Of a stretch of 64,000 bases of DNA, positions 21,828 to 33,525 are shown in pieces (position 1 is the first letter of the stretch; the number at the start of each line of letters is the position of its first letter). This DNA is from Helianthus annuus (lineage: Eukaryota > Streptophyta > Magnoliopsida > Asterales > Asteraceae), in the NCBI RefSeq assembly GCF_002127325.2, contig NC_035443.2:146826915-146890914 (forward strand). The letters run 5' to 3'. A program made the translations under genes and the position numbers. A model generated the notes under the pieces. The model saw nothing but the letters and a program-made list of their open reading frames with translations, had not been told where the DNA came from and did not search any database.

Positions 21828-24523
21828 TGTCACACCCCGATTTCCACGTGTATCACCGGTGGGCCCGGTGGGGGATTACCGTGACGTAGTTGGCAACAAT
21901 ATAGTCAAACCACACAATTATATGAATGCACAGCGGAAGCATAAAGATAAATATATTTCAACCTTTACCGTAATATCAAAGTATCACTGTTCGTTGAAAT
22001 AAAATCCAAAGGGGATCAAATATACATAAAAATATTGTTCAACAGACAAGGCATCAAAAGCTTGCGAGACTCTTTAAGATGCTAAGGAGCTATAGCCAGC
22101 CGATTACGCTTAGTACCTGCATTTAATCTTTTTTTTTGGGAAAATACGTCAGTTTACACTGGTAAATACATTCAACCGACACTTTGGTAAAATATTTGAT
22201 AAAATTGGTTTAAATGCTCAAGGCACAAACTCTTTATAACTTGGGATAATTTGTAATCAAATCTTGTAAAGAATTACATGTTACTATGCGTTCGGTCGCC
22301 CGAGTCGTATCGGGTTAAAGTTTAATAGACACACCACATAGTATGAAACCGTGGCGGGTAACCAACGGCTACACTTTTATAATTATAGACATAATGCCGG
22401 GTGTACGCCTACACCGGGATGTCAAGGTCGTGGCCATTCGTAAATGCTGCCAAGGATATCCGGGACATGGTCATTAAGCCCCCAAAGGCGTTAAGCCAAC
22501 AAAACAAGTTTTTAAACGGGTCACATTGATAATACCCAACTACTAATGAGTTGGGGTTAATTGCCCGACCAAGCGGTATTTTAGATACCGTAACCCAAGC
22601 CCGTATAACGGAAAATAAGTTAAAAGTATTTACCTTTGCAAGTATAATCCTTAATTGAATAAATCACAGATAGCTTTTACTAGTCTCCTATTCTGGAACG
22701 AAGGTTTTAAAATAACCTATTAGAATCCTAACGGGTCTTTATAATTGCCGTAGCTTAGACCGGTCAGTTTCAAAGGATAGTTACGGTTTAATCGCGTGAA
22801 AGGCGAAAACCGTGAATGGAGTGTGATTTTGACCCAACAAGTTTGAAGACTTGTCTTATATGGGTATAATAATCATACTTTGGATTTTGGGGTCCAAACA
22901 ATATGGTTTGACCCGTTTCGGCTAACGGTCAACTTTTAAGCATTTAACGGAAATGTGTAAAAGACTCGGACAAACAACGAACCGGTCACAGAGGGTTATA
23001 CCATCATGTAACCTGGTCCTAAGAGAGTCCTAAAGCATATCAAAATCAAACTTTAACGGGTCAGAACTGAAGTCAATGCAAAAGTCAAACTTTTGCGACT
23101 TTCGGCTCCAAACCGGGTCAAAACAATAAATGGCCGGATCAAACAAGCTTAGACTAGTTTATATACTTATTATCATGTTTTATGAGTGTTCAAACAGGTC
23201 ACATATCATCTACATTACAGATTATGCAAGGAATCGCAAAATGACATTTCTGTTGACTTTTTCTAAGCACGTTTGACTCGATATTTGATCTAGTTAGAGT
23301 GGGAATCAGAGGGTGCCCTTTTAGGGGTTTAATGCCCACATGATTGCCATCATATAACTATCTTTGATTTGACAAATCACTGGACCATTCGTGATTTATC
23401 GCAAAGTCAATCGTTAGTTACGACGGATTGACTCTTAGGCTAAAACTATTGAAAAATGAAACCACAAAGGGTTAGGCAACTTACAGAAGCTTAGTGCACG
23501 ACTTAGAATGATAGAGGAAAGCTTTGGAGCTCCAGAAGTGAGTTAGAATACAGGTTTGAGGTGTGATTCTTTAGTGTGCAATGTAGTGCCTTTTATAGTG
23601 AATTTCCAAGCACAAGATCACTACAACTCAACCTACAAGGGAGCATGGATGATCAGCAGGTGGCCCTGGTGCTAGGGGCATGTAGAGGGCGCCCATGCTT
23701 CAATTAATGCAGCAATGATCGTTCACAAGCTCAAATCATGCATCTATCCAAAGTTTCTGCATCTGGGTGGTTCACGCGGCCCGCATTAAGATTCAGACTG
23801 GGCTCACGCGGGCCGCCTGAATCTTAATATCAGAACGCGTATATGCAGGAGGCTCGCGGCCCACTTCGACTTATATGTTTCCCTCAGGCGGGCCGCCTGG
23901 GGCCTGTTTTCAAAGATTTTTAAATCTTTTGTAATGATTAACCGAATCTTTGGTAATTAATAACCTGACCTTTCGGGTTCGAAGGGGTAACTTTGCGATT
24001 TGGCCCTCGATTAATTACAATTAGGGGCCTCGTGCCATTTACCCGCACTGTTAAGTCCCCGGTTAGTTCAATTACTATCCGGAAAGCCTTAACTTTTATT
24101 GTTGACGCTTTTAACCCCTCTCATACGAATTTGATCATAACTTTCTCGTTTTAAAGCGGAACTTCGCGAAATTTATATAGTACATTCTAGTGAGCTATTT
24201 TACTGTTACAAAGCCTCGGGTTCGTCAAAGGGTCACTCAGAGGTATAATTAAACATGCTGACACAGTTAACCCCTGCAGCTTGTAATCTCTCATTTTCTT
24301 CCGCGTTTCGCTTCCGTACGATCCATGATTTATTCGTTTGAAGGTACGAGTATCGTTTAGGGTTACTATACAGTATATTTACCCTTTGTTGACATTTATA
24401 ACCCTCGAATTTACATACTTTCAAGGTTTGTCAACTTTAGTCCTTTATTTAATATTTAATGCCACGTGTAAACTCATGACACGTGTTAACACATTATTGG
24501 ACACAAAATTTCGAGGTGTTACA
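21828..24523 (-). repeat. Tekay-like 3' LTR (2.7 kb)
   Basis: The plus-strand sequence begins TGTCACACCCCG and ends GGTGTTACA. Compared with the other LTR it lacks a 650-bp block at the point 22926/22927. It contains a TATA box and GC-rich hairpins in U3, annotated separately. Confidence 0.95.
23588..23902 (-). promoter_or_regulatory. Tekay-like U3: GC-core hairpins and TATA box
   Basis: On the minus strand a TATA box (CACTATAAAAGG, 23589-23600) lies about 190 bp downstream of a cluster of GCGGGCCGC/GCGGCCCGC cores at 23774-23902. One core (ACGCGGGCCGC) sits in the loop of a perfect 12-bp hairpin, ATTAAGATTCAG at 23785-23796 with its complement at 23817-23828. Another is a 15-nt palindrome-like CAGGCGGGCCGCCTG near 23886. 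The same layout recurs at 38193-38504 and 63230-63548. Confidence 0.7.
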
Positions 24524-24537
24524 TCCTCACCCCCTTA
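24524..24537 (-). promoter_or_regulatory. Tekay-like polypurine tract
   Basis: On the minus strand AAGGGGGTGAGGA ends exactly at the 3' LTR start, 21 bp after the gag-pol stop codon region. Confidence 0.9.
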
Positions 24538-24558
24538 AAATAAATCTCAACCCGACAT

Positions 24559-27500
24559 TTACTCAAACAAATAAGGGTATTTCTCTTTCATCGTGGCTTC
24601 AACTTCCCACGTGAATTCGGGACCTCTACGGGCATCCCACTTGACCTTTACTATAGGTACATGCTTCCTTCGAAGCTTCTTCACCTGTCGATCTTCAATC
24701 GATAAAGACTTCTCCACAAATTTCAAGCTCTCATCTATATGCACATCTGTGTGTGGGATCACCAATGATTCATCAGCGAAGCACTTCTTTAGATTGCAGA
24801 TGTGGAACACATTATGAATTCCATTGAGCTCCTCCGGTAAGTTTAGCTTATAGGCAACTGACCCGACCCGTTCGATAACCTCGAAAGGTCCTATGTATCT
24901 CGAGCTTAGTTTGCCTTTCTTACCGAAACGCATCACCCCCTTCCAGGGTGATACTTTAAGTAGCACCTTTTCACCTACTTCAAAGTGAAAATCTTTACGC
25001 TTTGGGTCCGCGTAACTCTTCTGCCTATCTCGGGCAGCTTTGAGACAGTCTCGAATCTGGACAATCTTGTCCGTTGTCTCAAAGACTATCTCTGGTCCTG
25101 ATAACTGGACATCTCCAACTTCCGCCCAACAAACAGGCGATCGACACTTTCTACCATATAATGCCTCGAAAGGCGCAGCCTTAATGCTGGTATGGTAGCT
25201 ATTGTTGTAGGAGAATTCGATTAGTGGTAGGTTCTTATCCCAACTACCACCCAAATCGATAGCACATGCACGCAGCATGTCTTCCAACGTTTGAATAGTA
25301 CGCTCACTCTGACCGTCTGTCTGAGGATGGTAAGCCGTACTAAAATTCAAACGTGTGCCCAAAGATTGCTGGAAGCTCTTCCAGAAATGTGACGTGTATC
25401 TAGTATCTCTGTCGGAGATAATAGACATAGGTATGCCATGCAAGGCTACAATCTTATCAACGTATAACTGGGCTAACATGTCGGAGCTATAAGTCTCCTT
25501 GATGGGTAGGAAATGAACTGACTTAGTCAGTCTGTCGACTATAACCCATATTGTGTCATTTCCTTTCCTCGTCTTGGGTAACTTGGTAATAAAATCCATA
25601 GTTACACATTCCCACTTCCATTCAGGAAGTTCAGGCTGTTGTAGCAAGCCAGATGGCTTTTGATGCTCAGCCTTGACTTGCGCACAAGTTAAGCATTTGG
25701 CTACATAAGCGGCTACAGACTTTTTCAAGCCTATCCACCAATAATTTGCCTTTAGATCCTGATACATCTTATCAGCTCCAGGATGGACAGAATATTTGGA
25801 ACTATGGGCTTCCTGGAGAATGACATCTCTAAGTCCTCCGTGAATCGGAACCCATATTCGTCCATTCAATCGTAAAATTCCATCCTTGCTAAGAGTTAAC
25901 TGCTCCTCAGTTACTCCTAACTTCTCTTTAGGATAGTTAGCTTCCAACACAGCTTCTCTCTGTGCAGCTAACACCCTTTCAATCAAATTATTCTTGACTT
26001 CAATGCTCTTGGCATTGATTCGGATGGGTTTCACCCTTTCCTTCCTACTTAAGGCATCAGCGACTACATTTGCTTTGCCGGGATGATATCTGATTTCACA
26101 ATCATAATCATTTAAAGTCTCCATCCAACGGCGTTGCCTCATGTTTAGCTCCTTCTGATTAAACAGATGTTGAAGGCTCTTATGATCAGAATAGATCACA
26201 AACTTGATATCATACAGGTAATGCCTCCACAGTTTTAGTGCGAACACAACGGCACCCAGCTCCAAGTCATGGGTGGTGTAATTCTTCTCGTGCACCTTTA
26301 ACTGTCTCGAAGCATAGGCAATAACCTTGCCTTTCTGCATGAGCACACATCCCATGCCAGTGTGTGAAGCGTCGCAGTAAACTACGAACTCCTCGGTACC
26401 TTCCGGTAGTGTCAGCACAGGAGCGTTGCTCAGCTTTTGCTTTAGAATATCAAAGGACTCTTGCTGCTTAGGGCCCCAAACAAATTTTCTCTTCTTCTTG
26501 GTCAGGGAAGTTAAGGGCGCAGCAATCCTTGAAAAATTTTTAATGAATCGTCTGTAGTATCCTGCTAATCCCAGGAAACTACGAATCTCAGTAGGCGTCT
26601 TTGGCTCTTGCCAATTCATGACAGCCTCAACCTTAGCGGGATCCACCTGGATACCACGCTCGCTGACAACGTGTCCTAGAAATTGGACTGCTCGTAGCCA
26701 GAATTCGCACTTAGAGAACTTGGCATAGAGTTTCTCACGATGCAGCAGTTTGAGAATACAACGAAGGTGTTTCTCATGGTCAGCTCGGTTCTTCGAGTAT
26801 ATAAGAATGTCGTCGATGAAAACGATGACGAATTTATCTAAGTACGGCTTGCAGACGCGATTCATGAGATCCATGAACGCAGCCGGTGCATTAGTGAGCC
26901 CAAAAGGCATCACTAGGAACTCGTAGTGACCGTAGCGAGTCCTAAATGTTGTTTTATGTACGTCCTCATCTCTGACTTTCAGTTGATGGTAGCCTGACCT
27001 CAAGTCAATCTTTGAAAAATAACTTGCCCCTTGTAACTGATCGAACAAATCATCGATCCTCGGCAAGGGATATCTATTCTTTATCGTGACCTTATTAAGT
27101 TCGCGATAGTCGATGCACAGGCGTATCGATCCGTCCTTCTTCTTCACAAACAGGACAGGTGCTCCCCAGGGAGATGAACTAGGTTTGATGAAACCTTTAG
27201 CTAGCAGTTCATCCAGCTGGGTCCTTAACTCCTTCATTTCGGTCGGTGCTAGCCTGTAAGGCGCTCTAGCAATAGGTGCTGCTCCAGGGATGATATCAAT
27301 CCTGAATTCCACTTGTCTATCTGGTGGCAACCCAGGTAGATCTTCAGGGAAAACTTCTGGATACTCCGAAATGACGGGAATGTCTTCTATCTTCGGTTTA
27401 GGCTCTTCAATGATCACCTGTGCCATGTAGATGACACAACCCTTCTTTAGACATTTTGAAGCTTTGAGCATAGTCACTTGCTCAGGCAATCCGTACTGGG

Positions 27501-29127
27501 TATCTCCCCGAATGGTAAGCGATTCACCAGCCGGAGTCTTTATCACAATCTGCTTTCTGTTGCAGACGATTTGGGCCTGGTTGTGAGATAACCAGTCCAT
27601 ACCCAATACTAGGTCAAAACCGGCCAATTTAAAGGGAAGTAGAGATAGAGGAAAAGAGTGGTTCTTAATGGATATCACACATCCATCTAACACAGTGGAG
27701 ACGGTTTCTATGGTCCCATCTGCTAGCTCTACCTCGTAATTCACATTTAAGGTTTTGACAGGCATATTCAGCAATTTGCAAAATTTATGATCTACGAAAG
27801 ACTTATCAGCGCCCGAATCAAAAAGTACTCTTGCAAAGATATCATTTATGAGAAATGTACCTGTGATTACGTTGTCATCCAGCACTGCTTCTTTCGCCTC
27901 CATCCAGACTCTATCATTGCTCTTCTTGGCCTCTTCAGGCTTCTTGGCATATTTAGGGCAGTTGCTTTTAATGTGCCCCTTCTCGTTGCAGTTATAGCAA
28001 GTCGCATCTTTGATCTTCTTGCAGTCCACGGTCTTGTGGTCCTTGGACTTGCACAACCCGCAAGCATACGACCTCGACTGGGTCTGCGAGTTTGACTCGA
28101 GCCTACACTTTCCAAAGTGATGTCTCTTGCAAGTCTTGCACTTGGGCTTCTCACCAGACTGTTGCCCATCCTTCCTTGACTCCGACCCCCTCTTGTTATC
28201 ACCGTTTCCACGGTGTTTCTTGCTCGACCTCCGTGAAGTTTCATCTTCACGCTTTCTCTTTTCAGCTTCTTTGTTCCTTAGCGATCTTTGTCGGACCGCA
28301 TCCAGAGTAAGGGACAAAGATATATCGGCTACAGATCGAAAGGTCGCTGGCCGAGAGGCCTTCACGCTTGCCTTTATTTCGGGGGCTAACCCACCGATGA
28401 AACGAGCGATTCTTTTTGGCTCCGGGGTTACCAGGTATGGAACCAACCGGGATATCGTGTTGAAGCTCGTTAGGTAAGCTTGGCAGTCAAGGTTTGTCAT
28501 CACCAATGATAGAAAATCAGATTTCATCTTTTCCACCTCATGTTGAGGGCAGTAATTCTCCTTAATGAGAGAAACGAATTCCTCCCATGTCATGCTGTAT
28601 AGAACAGCCTTTCCCGAGGCCTGAACCAACGACCTCCACCAAGCCAGGGCCTCGCCCTTGAATGATTGAGACACAAACTTTACCACGTCTCTTTCCGCAC
28701 AGCCGCTGATGTCCACCACGGTGTCCATCTCGTCAAGCCATGTCATACAATCGACCGCTCCTTTCTCCCCGTTGAAGTCTCGGGGCTTGCATGATACAAA
28801 GTATTTGTAGGTGCAGCCTCTGGCGCGAGATGCGTCAGTATATACTCTTTCTTGACGGACATTGTTTTCATTGGACGAATGATTATCATCGTCCTTTTTA
28901 GGCTTGGACAGCGGTTTGCTGTGAGATTTTGTGTGGGTCCTTGGCTTGGAGTGTGGTTTGGATATGGTTCGGCTCCGAGATTCAGTATATTCCTCATATT
29001 GTCGATCCAGAGCTGCCTTGACAGCATTATCGACAAGAGCTTTCAACTCTGCGCCCGTCAGATGGACTTGGGCGTTATCATATTCGTCTTCCTTCGAGTG
29101 GCTATTTTCTCCTCTAGGGTCAGCCAT
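24559..29127 (-). CDS. gag-pol: Ty3/gypsy gag-pol polyprotein with chromodomain
   Basis: This single 1522-residue frame has no stops. Order of domains: gag capsid (about residues 95-290); three Cys/His segments at about 330-341 ([12 protein letters not shown], atypical), 356-369 ([14 protein letters not shown]) and 377-390 ([14 protein letters not shown]); aspartic protease with LFDSGAD (Asp437); reverse transcriptase with FIDD at 770-773; RNase H with Asp919, Glu956 and Asp981; integrase zinc finger His1108, His1115, Cys1145, Cys1148; catalytic triad Asp1178, Asp1239, Glu1275; chromodomain about 1468-1520 ([20 protein letters not shown]). All expected catalytic residues are present. The polyprotein would package, copy and integrate the element, with the chromodomain steering insertion. 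Gag and pol share one frame, as is usual in this lineage. Length is normal. Its 5' LTR promoter is separated from it by a 4.3-kb insertion, so expression from that promoter is doubtful. Confidence 0.97.
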   Translation of the reverse strand: MADPRGENSHSKEDEYDNAQVHLTGAELKALVDNAVKAALDRQYEEYTESRSRTISKPHSKPRTHTKSHSKPLSKPKKDDDNHSSNENNVRQERVYTDASRARGCTYKYFVSCKPRDFNGEKGAVDCMTWLDEMDTVVDISGCAERDVVKFVSQSFKGEALAWWRSLVQASGKAVLYSMTWEEFVSLIKENYCPQHEVEKMKSDFLSLVMTNLDCQAYLTSFNTISRLVPYLVTPEPKRIARFIGGLAPEIKASVKASRPATFRSVADISLSLTLDAVRQRSLRNKEAEKRKREDETSRRSSKKHRGNGDNKRGSESRKDGQQSGEKPKCKTCKRHHFGKCRLESNSQTQSRSYACGLCKSKDHKTVDCKKIKDATCYNCNEKGHIKSNCPKYAKKPEEAKKSNDRVWMEAKEAVLDDNVITGTFLINDIFARVLFDSGADKSFVDHKFCKLLNMPVKTLNVNYEVELADGTIETVSTVLDGCVISIKNHSFPLSLLPFKLAGFDLVLGMDWLSHNQAQIVCNRKQIVIKTPAGESLTIRGDTQYGLPEQVTMLKASKCLKKGCVIYMAQVIIEEPKPKIEDIPVISEYPEVFPEDLPGLPPDRQVEFRIDIIPGAAPIARAPYRLAPTEMKELRTQLDELLAKGFIKPSSSPWGAPVLFVKKKDGSIRLCIDYRELNKVTIKNRYPLPRIDDLFDQLQGASYFSKIDLRSGYHQLKVRDEDVHKTTFRTRYGHYEFLVMPFGLTNAPAAFMDLMNRVCKPYLDKFVIVFIDDILIYSKNRADHEKHLRCILKLLHREKLYAKFSKCEFWLRAVQFLGHVVSERGIQVDPAKVEAVMNWQEPKTPTEIRSFLGLAGYYRRFIKNFSRIAAPLTSLTKKKRKFVWGPKQQESFDILKQKLSNAPVLTLPEGTEEFVVYCDASHTGMGCVLMQKGKVIAYASRQLKVHEKNYTTHDLELGAVVFALKLWRHYLYDIKFVIYSDHKSLQHLFNQKELNMRQRRWMETLNDYDCEIRYHPGKANVVADALSRKERVKPIRINAKSIEVKNNLIERVLAAQREAVLEANYPKEKLGVTEEQLTLSKDGILRLNGRIWVPIHGGLRDVILQEAHSSKYSVHPGADKMYQDLKANYWWIGLKKSVAAYVAKCLTCAQVKAEHQKPSGLLQQPELPEWKWECVTMDFITKLPKTRKGNDTIWVIVDRLTKSVHFLPIKETYSSDMLAQLYVDKIVALHGIPMSIISDRDTRYTSHFWKSFQQSLGTRLNFSTAYHPQTDGQSERTIQTLEDMLRACAIDLGGSWDKNLPLIEFSYNNSYHTSIKAAPFEALYGRKCRSPVCWAEVGDVQLSGPEIVFETTDKIVQIRDCLKAARDRQKSYADPKRKDFHFEVGEKVLLKVSPWKGVMRFGKKGKLSSRYIGPFEVIERVGSVAYKLNLPEELNGIHNVFHICNLKKCFADESLVIPHTDVHIDESLKFVEKSLSIEDRQVKKLRRKHVPIVKVKWDARRGPEFTWEVEATMKEKYPYLFE

Positions 29128-29454
29128 GGTAACTTGAATCTGTTACAGAAGATAACGAAAATTTTATTTAGGAGTTTATTTTGGAATTGTCTTTTTATGG
29201 CAATTCATTAACCATGGTAACAGAGACCATATTTGGTTAATTTGTTACTCACTTTTATTTAGGATTTGAACATACTTATCCTAATTACAAATAATATTGC
29301 TATTGGCACAATGCCTAGTCACGAGGACGTTATTATAATATTAGCCGAGATTACAGAGAATCAAGGTATGAAGGTTTGAACCGTAGTCCTTTTATCCTTT
29401 CTGACAGGGAGTCATAGACCACCACTGTCTTTTGTCTTATTATGACAACAATTA

Positions 29455-29573
29455 TGGCCCATAGGCACTACATCACTGATGGATGCTTAATAATTCGGCC
29501 CGTAGGCACTACATCGCTAATGGATGTTTAACAAGTTTGGCCCGTAGGCACTACATCGCTAATGGATGTTAAA
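29455..29573. repeat. Three ~48-bp tandem copies, Tekay leader
   Basis: Each copy contains GGCCCRTAGGCACTACATC followed by a CTRATGGATG block and an AT-rich tail (starts about 29456, 29499, 29540). The later two copies are closest to each other. Confidence 0.85.
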
Positions 29574-29967
29574 TAATTGATCATCTTTATTGACGATTTA
29601 ACCCATGATTTATTATATCATTAATTTGGGCTTTGGAATCCTTAGAAGGATTCCTATATAAGAATGACGCGTGCGATTTTAACGAATCACGTCTGCCATG
29701 GACGTTAACATGATTACAGAGGTTAACTGGAATTCTGAATCTTTTAATCAGGTCTTACCATCTTGGCCGGGTCTTTGAAATGACACCTGGCTAGGTTTCA
29801 CTCTTTAAGATTCTTTATATATATTAGGCAGATCAATTTAAAAGGAATGATTTTGATTTATGGTAATAACAAAATGAACTTATAACATAACATTCCATAA
29901 ATTTCAAACACGATTACACGCTGCCCTAAACGGGACTTTTAAACAAGTACATACCTACATAGAGGTT

Positions 29968-30088
29968 AATAAAGAGACAAGTCCACGCAGGGACCAATAC
30001 AAGATAGGTGTCCACGCAGGGACTAAAGGATAAGTCCACATAGGGACTGAAATACGATAAACGTCCACGCAGGGACTTATTTAAAATA
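29968..30088. repeat. Four GTCCACGCAGGGAC copies, Tekay leader
   Basis: Copies at about 29972, 30010, 30033 (mutated to ACATAG) and 30063 are separated by about 25-38 bp. Each copy is a small inverted repeat, GTCC with GGAC around a 6-base centre. Confidence 0.85.
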
Positions 30089-30115
30089 GACATTACATTA
30101 GAGCATACATATAGA

Positions 30116-31327
30116 CTAATGGTCACGTTTCTTCTTCTTGCCCTTCAACAGGTTTGCTAGACCCATAAGGAATCCCCTGTTGTTCTTTCGTTCTTCCTCG
30201 AAATCCCGTTCCACACGACTTAACCGATGGAGGATTTCTTCTTGTTCAGGAGGAGAGAAACGTGGTTGTGGCACCGGTTGCGGAACTGGAGGTATAGGAG
30301 GTGTTGGATACCCATGAGCTGAGTAATCCGGTATCCCTAGGTTTCCAAAAGCTCCGTCGGGATAGCGGGCATTATACCTAGCCGCTATTACATATGGGTC
30401 GCGCTCATAGTTGTAATTGTAATGCGTATGCGACGGCTGTTCGAACGGGTTGTATGCCGTTGGACCCGTGTATGCAGGTATTGGGTGGTCATACCCAAAT
30501 GGTGGCGAAGATGGTGCAACTGGTGCGGAGTTCGCCTCCTGTACTGGACTTGAAGGTCCTTCTTCAGGTATTGACGGATAGTGACTAGCACTCGAGTGGC
30601 GAGGGGTGCTGAAATGGAATTCCCCTCCTCGGGTAGACATCCGTGCGCCTGATCTTCTACGCCTTGGCGGATCTAGAATTACTGGTTGAACCGGTGGCGG
30701 TGGTGGTGGCGTAACTGCCACGAAACGTGGATCCTCGGAGGGATCTTGCTGTTGCTGCTGCTCGTGTTGTGGTGTCTGATGGGAGGGTGTGAAGTACCAC
30801 TCGTGCTGGTTGAACTGCGCTTGAAAACTATCTGGCCCTTGATAAGGTGTGCCATGAAAAGAGGATCCATCAAAGATCTCGATAGGATGTGTGGGCGTAC
30901 CATGAGCAGGTTCTATGGGATCTGTGTCCTCATCCATATGGTCTTCTGAGAAGTGATCCTGTGGTCCTAACGAGACAAAGCCTGCAGGTTCCTGAATGTA
31001 ATCTGCTGAGTTAAACTGACCTCTGAAGTAAGGAGTGGGATCATCAAAAGCACGGTGCGATGCAGATCGTTGTAGAGGTAAAAAAGATGGTTGAGGGTTA
31101 TTGGGATCATTTTTGGAATCTGGCCCGAACGAGTGACGGTACGATGGCGTCGAGCTATGCGAGGTAGAATGTCTCGCAGGTTCAAAAAGGTTTCTTCGTC
31201 TCTGTGGTTCTTCACTCCTTGTACTGGAAGGAGCTCGCGTGTTCGAAGGTCCAGCTTCGTGATCATGGTGAGTAATGATCGTTCCTCTGCCTCTTCCTCC
31301 TCTTCCTCGTCTGATTGCAGACGGCAT
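30116..31327 (-). CDS. Extra proline-rich ORF upstream of gag-pol (unknown function)
   Basis: An uninterrupted 403-residue frame (MPSAIRRGRGGRGRG...) lies between the primer site and gag-pol on the same strand. The N-terminus is Arg/Gly-rich. The middle is Pro/Ser/Gln/His-rich and disordered-looking, with a QQQQQQ run and PPPPPPP. A conserved-looking central stretch reads DPYVIAARYNARYPDGAFGN. The C-terminus has a probable coiled coil (EEILHRLSRVERDFEEERKN), then a short hydrophobic stretch (GFLMGLANLLKG) and a lysine-rich tail. I do not recognise a domain. Not being interrupted, in an element only about 1% diverged between LTRs, argues weakly for function but could reflect youth. RNA binding is a guess from the RGG-like N-terminus. 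It is not a gag or pol part, because those are complete downstream. Confidence 0.75.
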   Translation of the reverse strand: MPSAIRRGRGGRGRGTIITHHDHEAGPSNTRAPSSTRSEEPQRRRNLFEPARHSTSHSSTPSYRHSFGPDSKNDPNNPQPSFLPLQRSASHRAFDDPTPYFRGQFNSADYIQEPAGFVSLGPQDHFSEDHMDEDTDPIEPAHGTPTHPIEIFDGSSFHGTPYQGPDSFQAQFNQHEWYFTPSHQTPQHEQQQQQDPSEDPRFVAVTPPPPPPVQPVILDPPRRRRSGARMSTRGGEFHFSTPRHSSASHYPSIPEEGPSSPVQEANSAPVAPSSPPFGYDHPIPAYTGPTAYNPFEQPSHTHYNYNYERDPYVIAARYNARYPDGAFGNLGIPDYSAHGYPTPPIPPVPQPVPQPRFSPPEQEEILHRLSRVERDFEEERKNNRGFLMGLANLLKGKKKKRDH

Positions 31328-31482
31328 ATTTCCTGCTTTTTAAAACTTTAAATAACAATAAATAATAAAAGACAAACTGGAATAACAAATTCGAATTTGT
31401 CCTATGTTCTTGTCTAGACTCAAGTATGTGCAATTGTGTAACTGAGATTAAACACAAAGGCTAGTGTTTAATTCGCTCAGTG

Positions 31483-31500
31483 TTGGCTCTGATACCAACC
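31483..31500 (-). promoter_or_regulatory. Tekay-like primer binding site
   Basis: On the minus strand TTGGTATCAGAGCCAACA begins 2 bp after the 5' LTR end. It complements initiator tRNA-Met. Confidence 0.9.
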
Positions 31501-33525
31501 TGTCACACCCCGATTTCCACGTGTATCACCGGTGGGCCCGGTGGGGGATTACCGTGACGTAGTTGGCAACAATATAGTCAAACCACACAATTATATGAAT
31601 GCACAGCGGAAGCATAAAGATAAATATATTTCAACCTTTACCGTAATATCAAAGTATCACTGTTCGTTGAAATAAAATCCACAGGGGATCAAATATACAT
31701 AAAAATATTGTTCAACAGACAAGGCATCAAAAGCTTGCGAGACTCTTTAAGATGCTAAGGAGCTATAGCCAGCCGATTACGCTTAGTACCTGCATTTAAT
31801 CTTTTTTTTTGGGAAAATACGTCAGTTTACACTGGTAAATACATTCAACCGACACTTTGGTAAAATGTTTGATAAAATTGGTTTAAATGCTCAAGGCACA
31901 AACTCTTTATAACTTGGGATAATTTGTAATCAAATCTTGTAAAGAATTACATGTTACTATGCGTTCGGTCGCCCGAGTCGTATCGGGTTAAAGTTTAATA
32001 GACACACCACATAGTATAAAACCGTGGCGGGTAACCAACGGCTACACTTTTATAATTATAGACATAATGTCGGGTGTACGCCTACACCGGGATGTCAAGG
32101 TCGTGGCCATTCGTAAATGCTGCCAAGGATATCCGGGACATGGTCATTAAGCCCCCAAAGGCGTTAAGCCAACAAAACAAGTTTTTAAACGGGTCACATT
32201 GATAATACCTAACTACTAATGAGTTGGGGTCAATTGCCCGACCAAGCGGTATTTTAGATACCGTAACCCAAGCCCGTATAATGGAAAATAAGTTAAAAGT
32301 ATTTACCTTTGCAAGTATAATCCTTAATTGAATAAATCACAGATAGCTTTTACTGGTCTCCTATTCTGGAACGAAGGTTTTAAAATAACCTATTAGAATC
32401 CTAACGGGTCTTTATAATTGTCGTAGCTTAGACCGGTCAGTTTCAAAGTATAGTTACGGTTTAATCGCGTGAAAGGCGAAAACCGTGAATGGAGTGTGAT
32501 TTTGACCCAACAAGTTTGAAGACTTGTCTTATATGGGTATAATAATCATACTCTAGATTTTGAGGTCCAAACAATATGGTTTGACCCGTTTCGGCTAACT
32601 TATGTAAACTAGTTACATAAGCCGAACCGTGCGTGCTAAGGCGCAACGGGTAACCGTAGGAGTCCTACACTTATTTCCTAAGTCAATATGCCTTAAAGAG
32701 GTTGTGGTATCAGTAGGATACCTTCCGTAATGCCCGTAACGAGTTTAAGTTCATATTATGCCCCGTTGGGGTATTTTGGTCTTTTTAAAGGTTATAAAAG
32801 AGGTTTCTGAGTTCTACAAGAAATCTGAGTTTCCTGAACAGCTTATAAAGTCTAAAATACTTTATTTATTATTTAAAATCAGTAGCAACTGGAATCGGGT
32901 CAAAAGACCTTGTAGAACTCAAGTTATGGCCGAAAAGTGTATATTCGGTATTTACCGAACCGTTGCCATAACCGCAGGTTATGAGCAGGTTAAAAATAAT
33001 TAAAAATCCCAAAATATTATTTTAAAACAGTGAGCAAAAGGTTTGGTGTCGAAATCCGGGTTTAGATAGGCGTTATGCTAATTGCGCTATTTAATTACTA
33101 AAGTTTCACAATTTGCGCTAATTAGCATAACTCATATTCTGGACCTCGGATTGACGTGAAATTTTAGGGACATGTTTAGAAATCAGTAACCAAGGTCATG
33201 ATCCTTTCACGTGTCCGAATTTCTCGTTTTAATTTATAAAGGGCGTTACGGTCAACTTTTAAGCATTTAACGGAAATGTGTAAAAGACTCGTACAAACAA
33301 CGAACCGGTCACAGAGGGTTATACCATCATGTAACCTGGTCCTAAGAGAGTCCTAAAGCATATCTAAATCAAACTTTAACGGGTCAGAACTGAAGTCAAT
33401 GCAAAAGTCAAACTTTTGCGACTTTCGGCTCCGAACCGGGTCAAAACAATAAATGGTCGGATCAAACAAGCTTAGACTAGTTTATATACTTATTATCATG
33501 TTTTATGAGTGTTCAAACAGGTCAC
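31501..33525 (-). repeat. Tekay-like 5' LTR, part 1
   Basis: The downstream part (R-U5 side in element sense) of the 5' LTR. It is similar to 21828-23177, with an additional 650 bp at 32600-33249. It ends at the insertion of the Tat-like element (target GTCAC, 33521-33525). Confidence 0.95.
32600..33249. other. 650-bp block present in only one Tekay LTR
   Basis: The block is absent from the partner LTR, where the text joins ...GGCTAAC directly to GGTCAACTT. Only a 2-bp AC match exists at the junction and there is no target duplication. The left edge forms an inverted repeat (32592-32624; TTATGTAA with TTACATAA around CTAG). This favours a deletion from the other LTR over an insertion here. 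Confidence 0.75.

Larger units (their letters stand above)
29128..30115 (-). other. Leader between the extra ORF and gag-pol
   Basis: Non-coding in every frame, about 990 bp. It contains two short tandem arrays (29455-29573 and 29968-30088) listed separately. How the gag-pol start is reached from the upstream ORF is not evident; no splice sites were confirmed. Confidence 0.6.

Noticed and set aside
29455..29573. CRISPR-like spaced repeats in the Tekay leader
   Set aside because: Only three units with similar, not unique, spacers, inside a plant retrotransposon.
31483..31500. tRNA-like match (initiator Met)
   Set aside because: It is only an 18-nt primer binding site next to an LTR; no cloverleaf.
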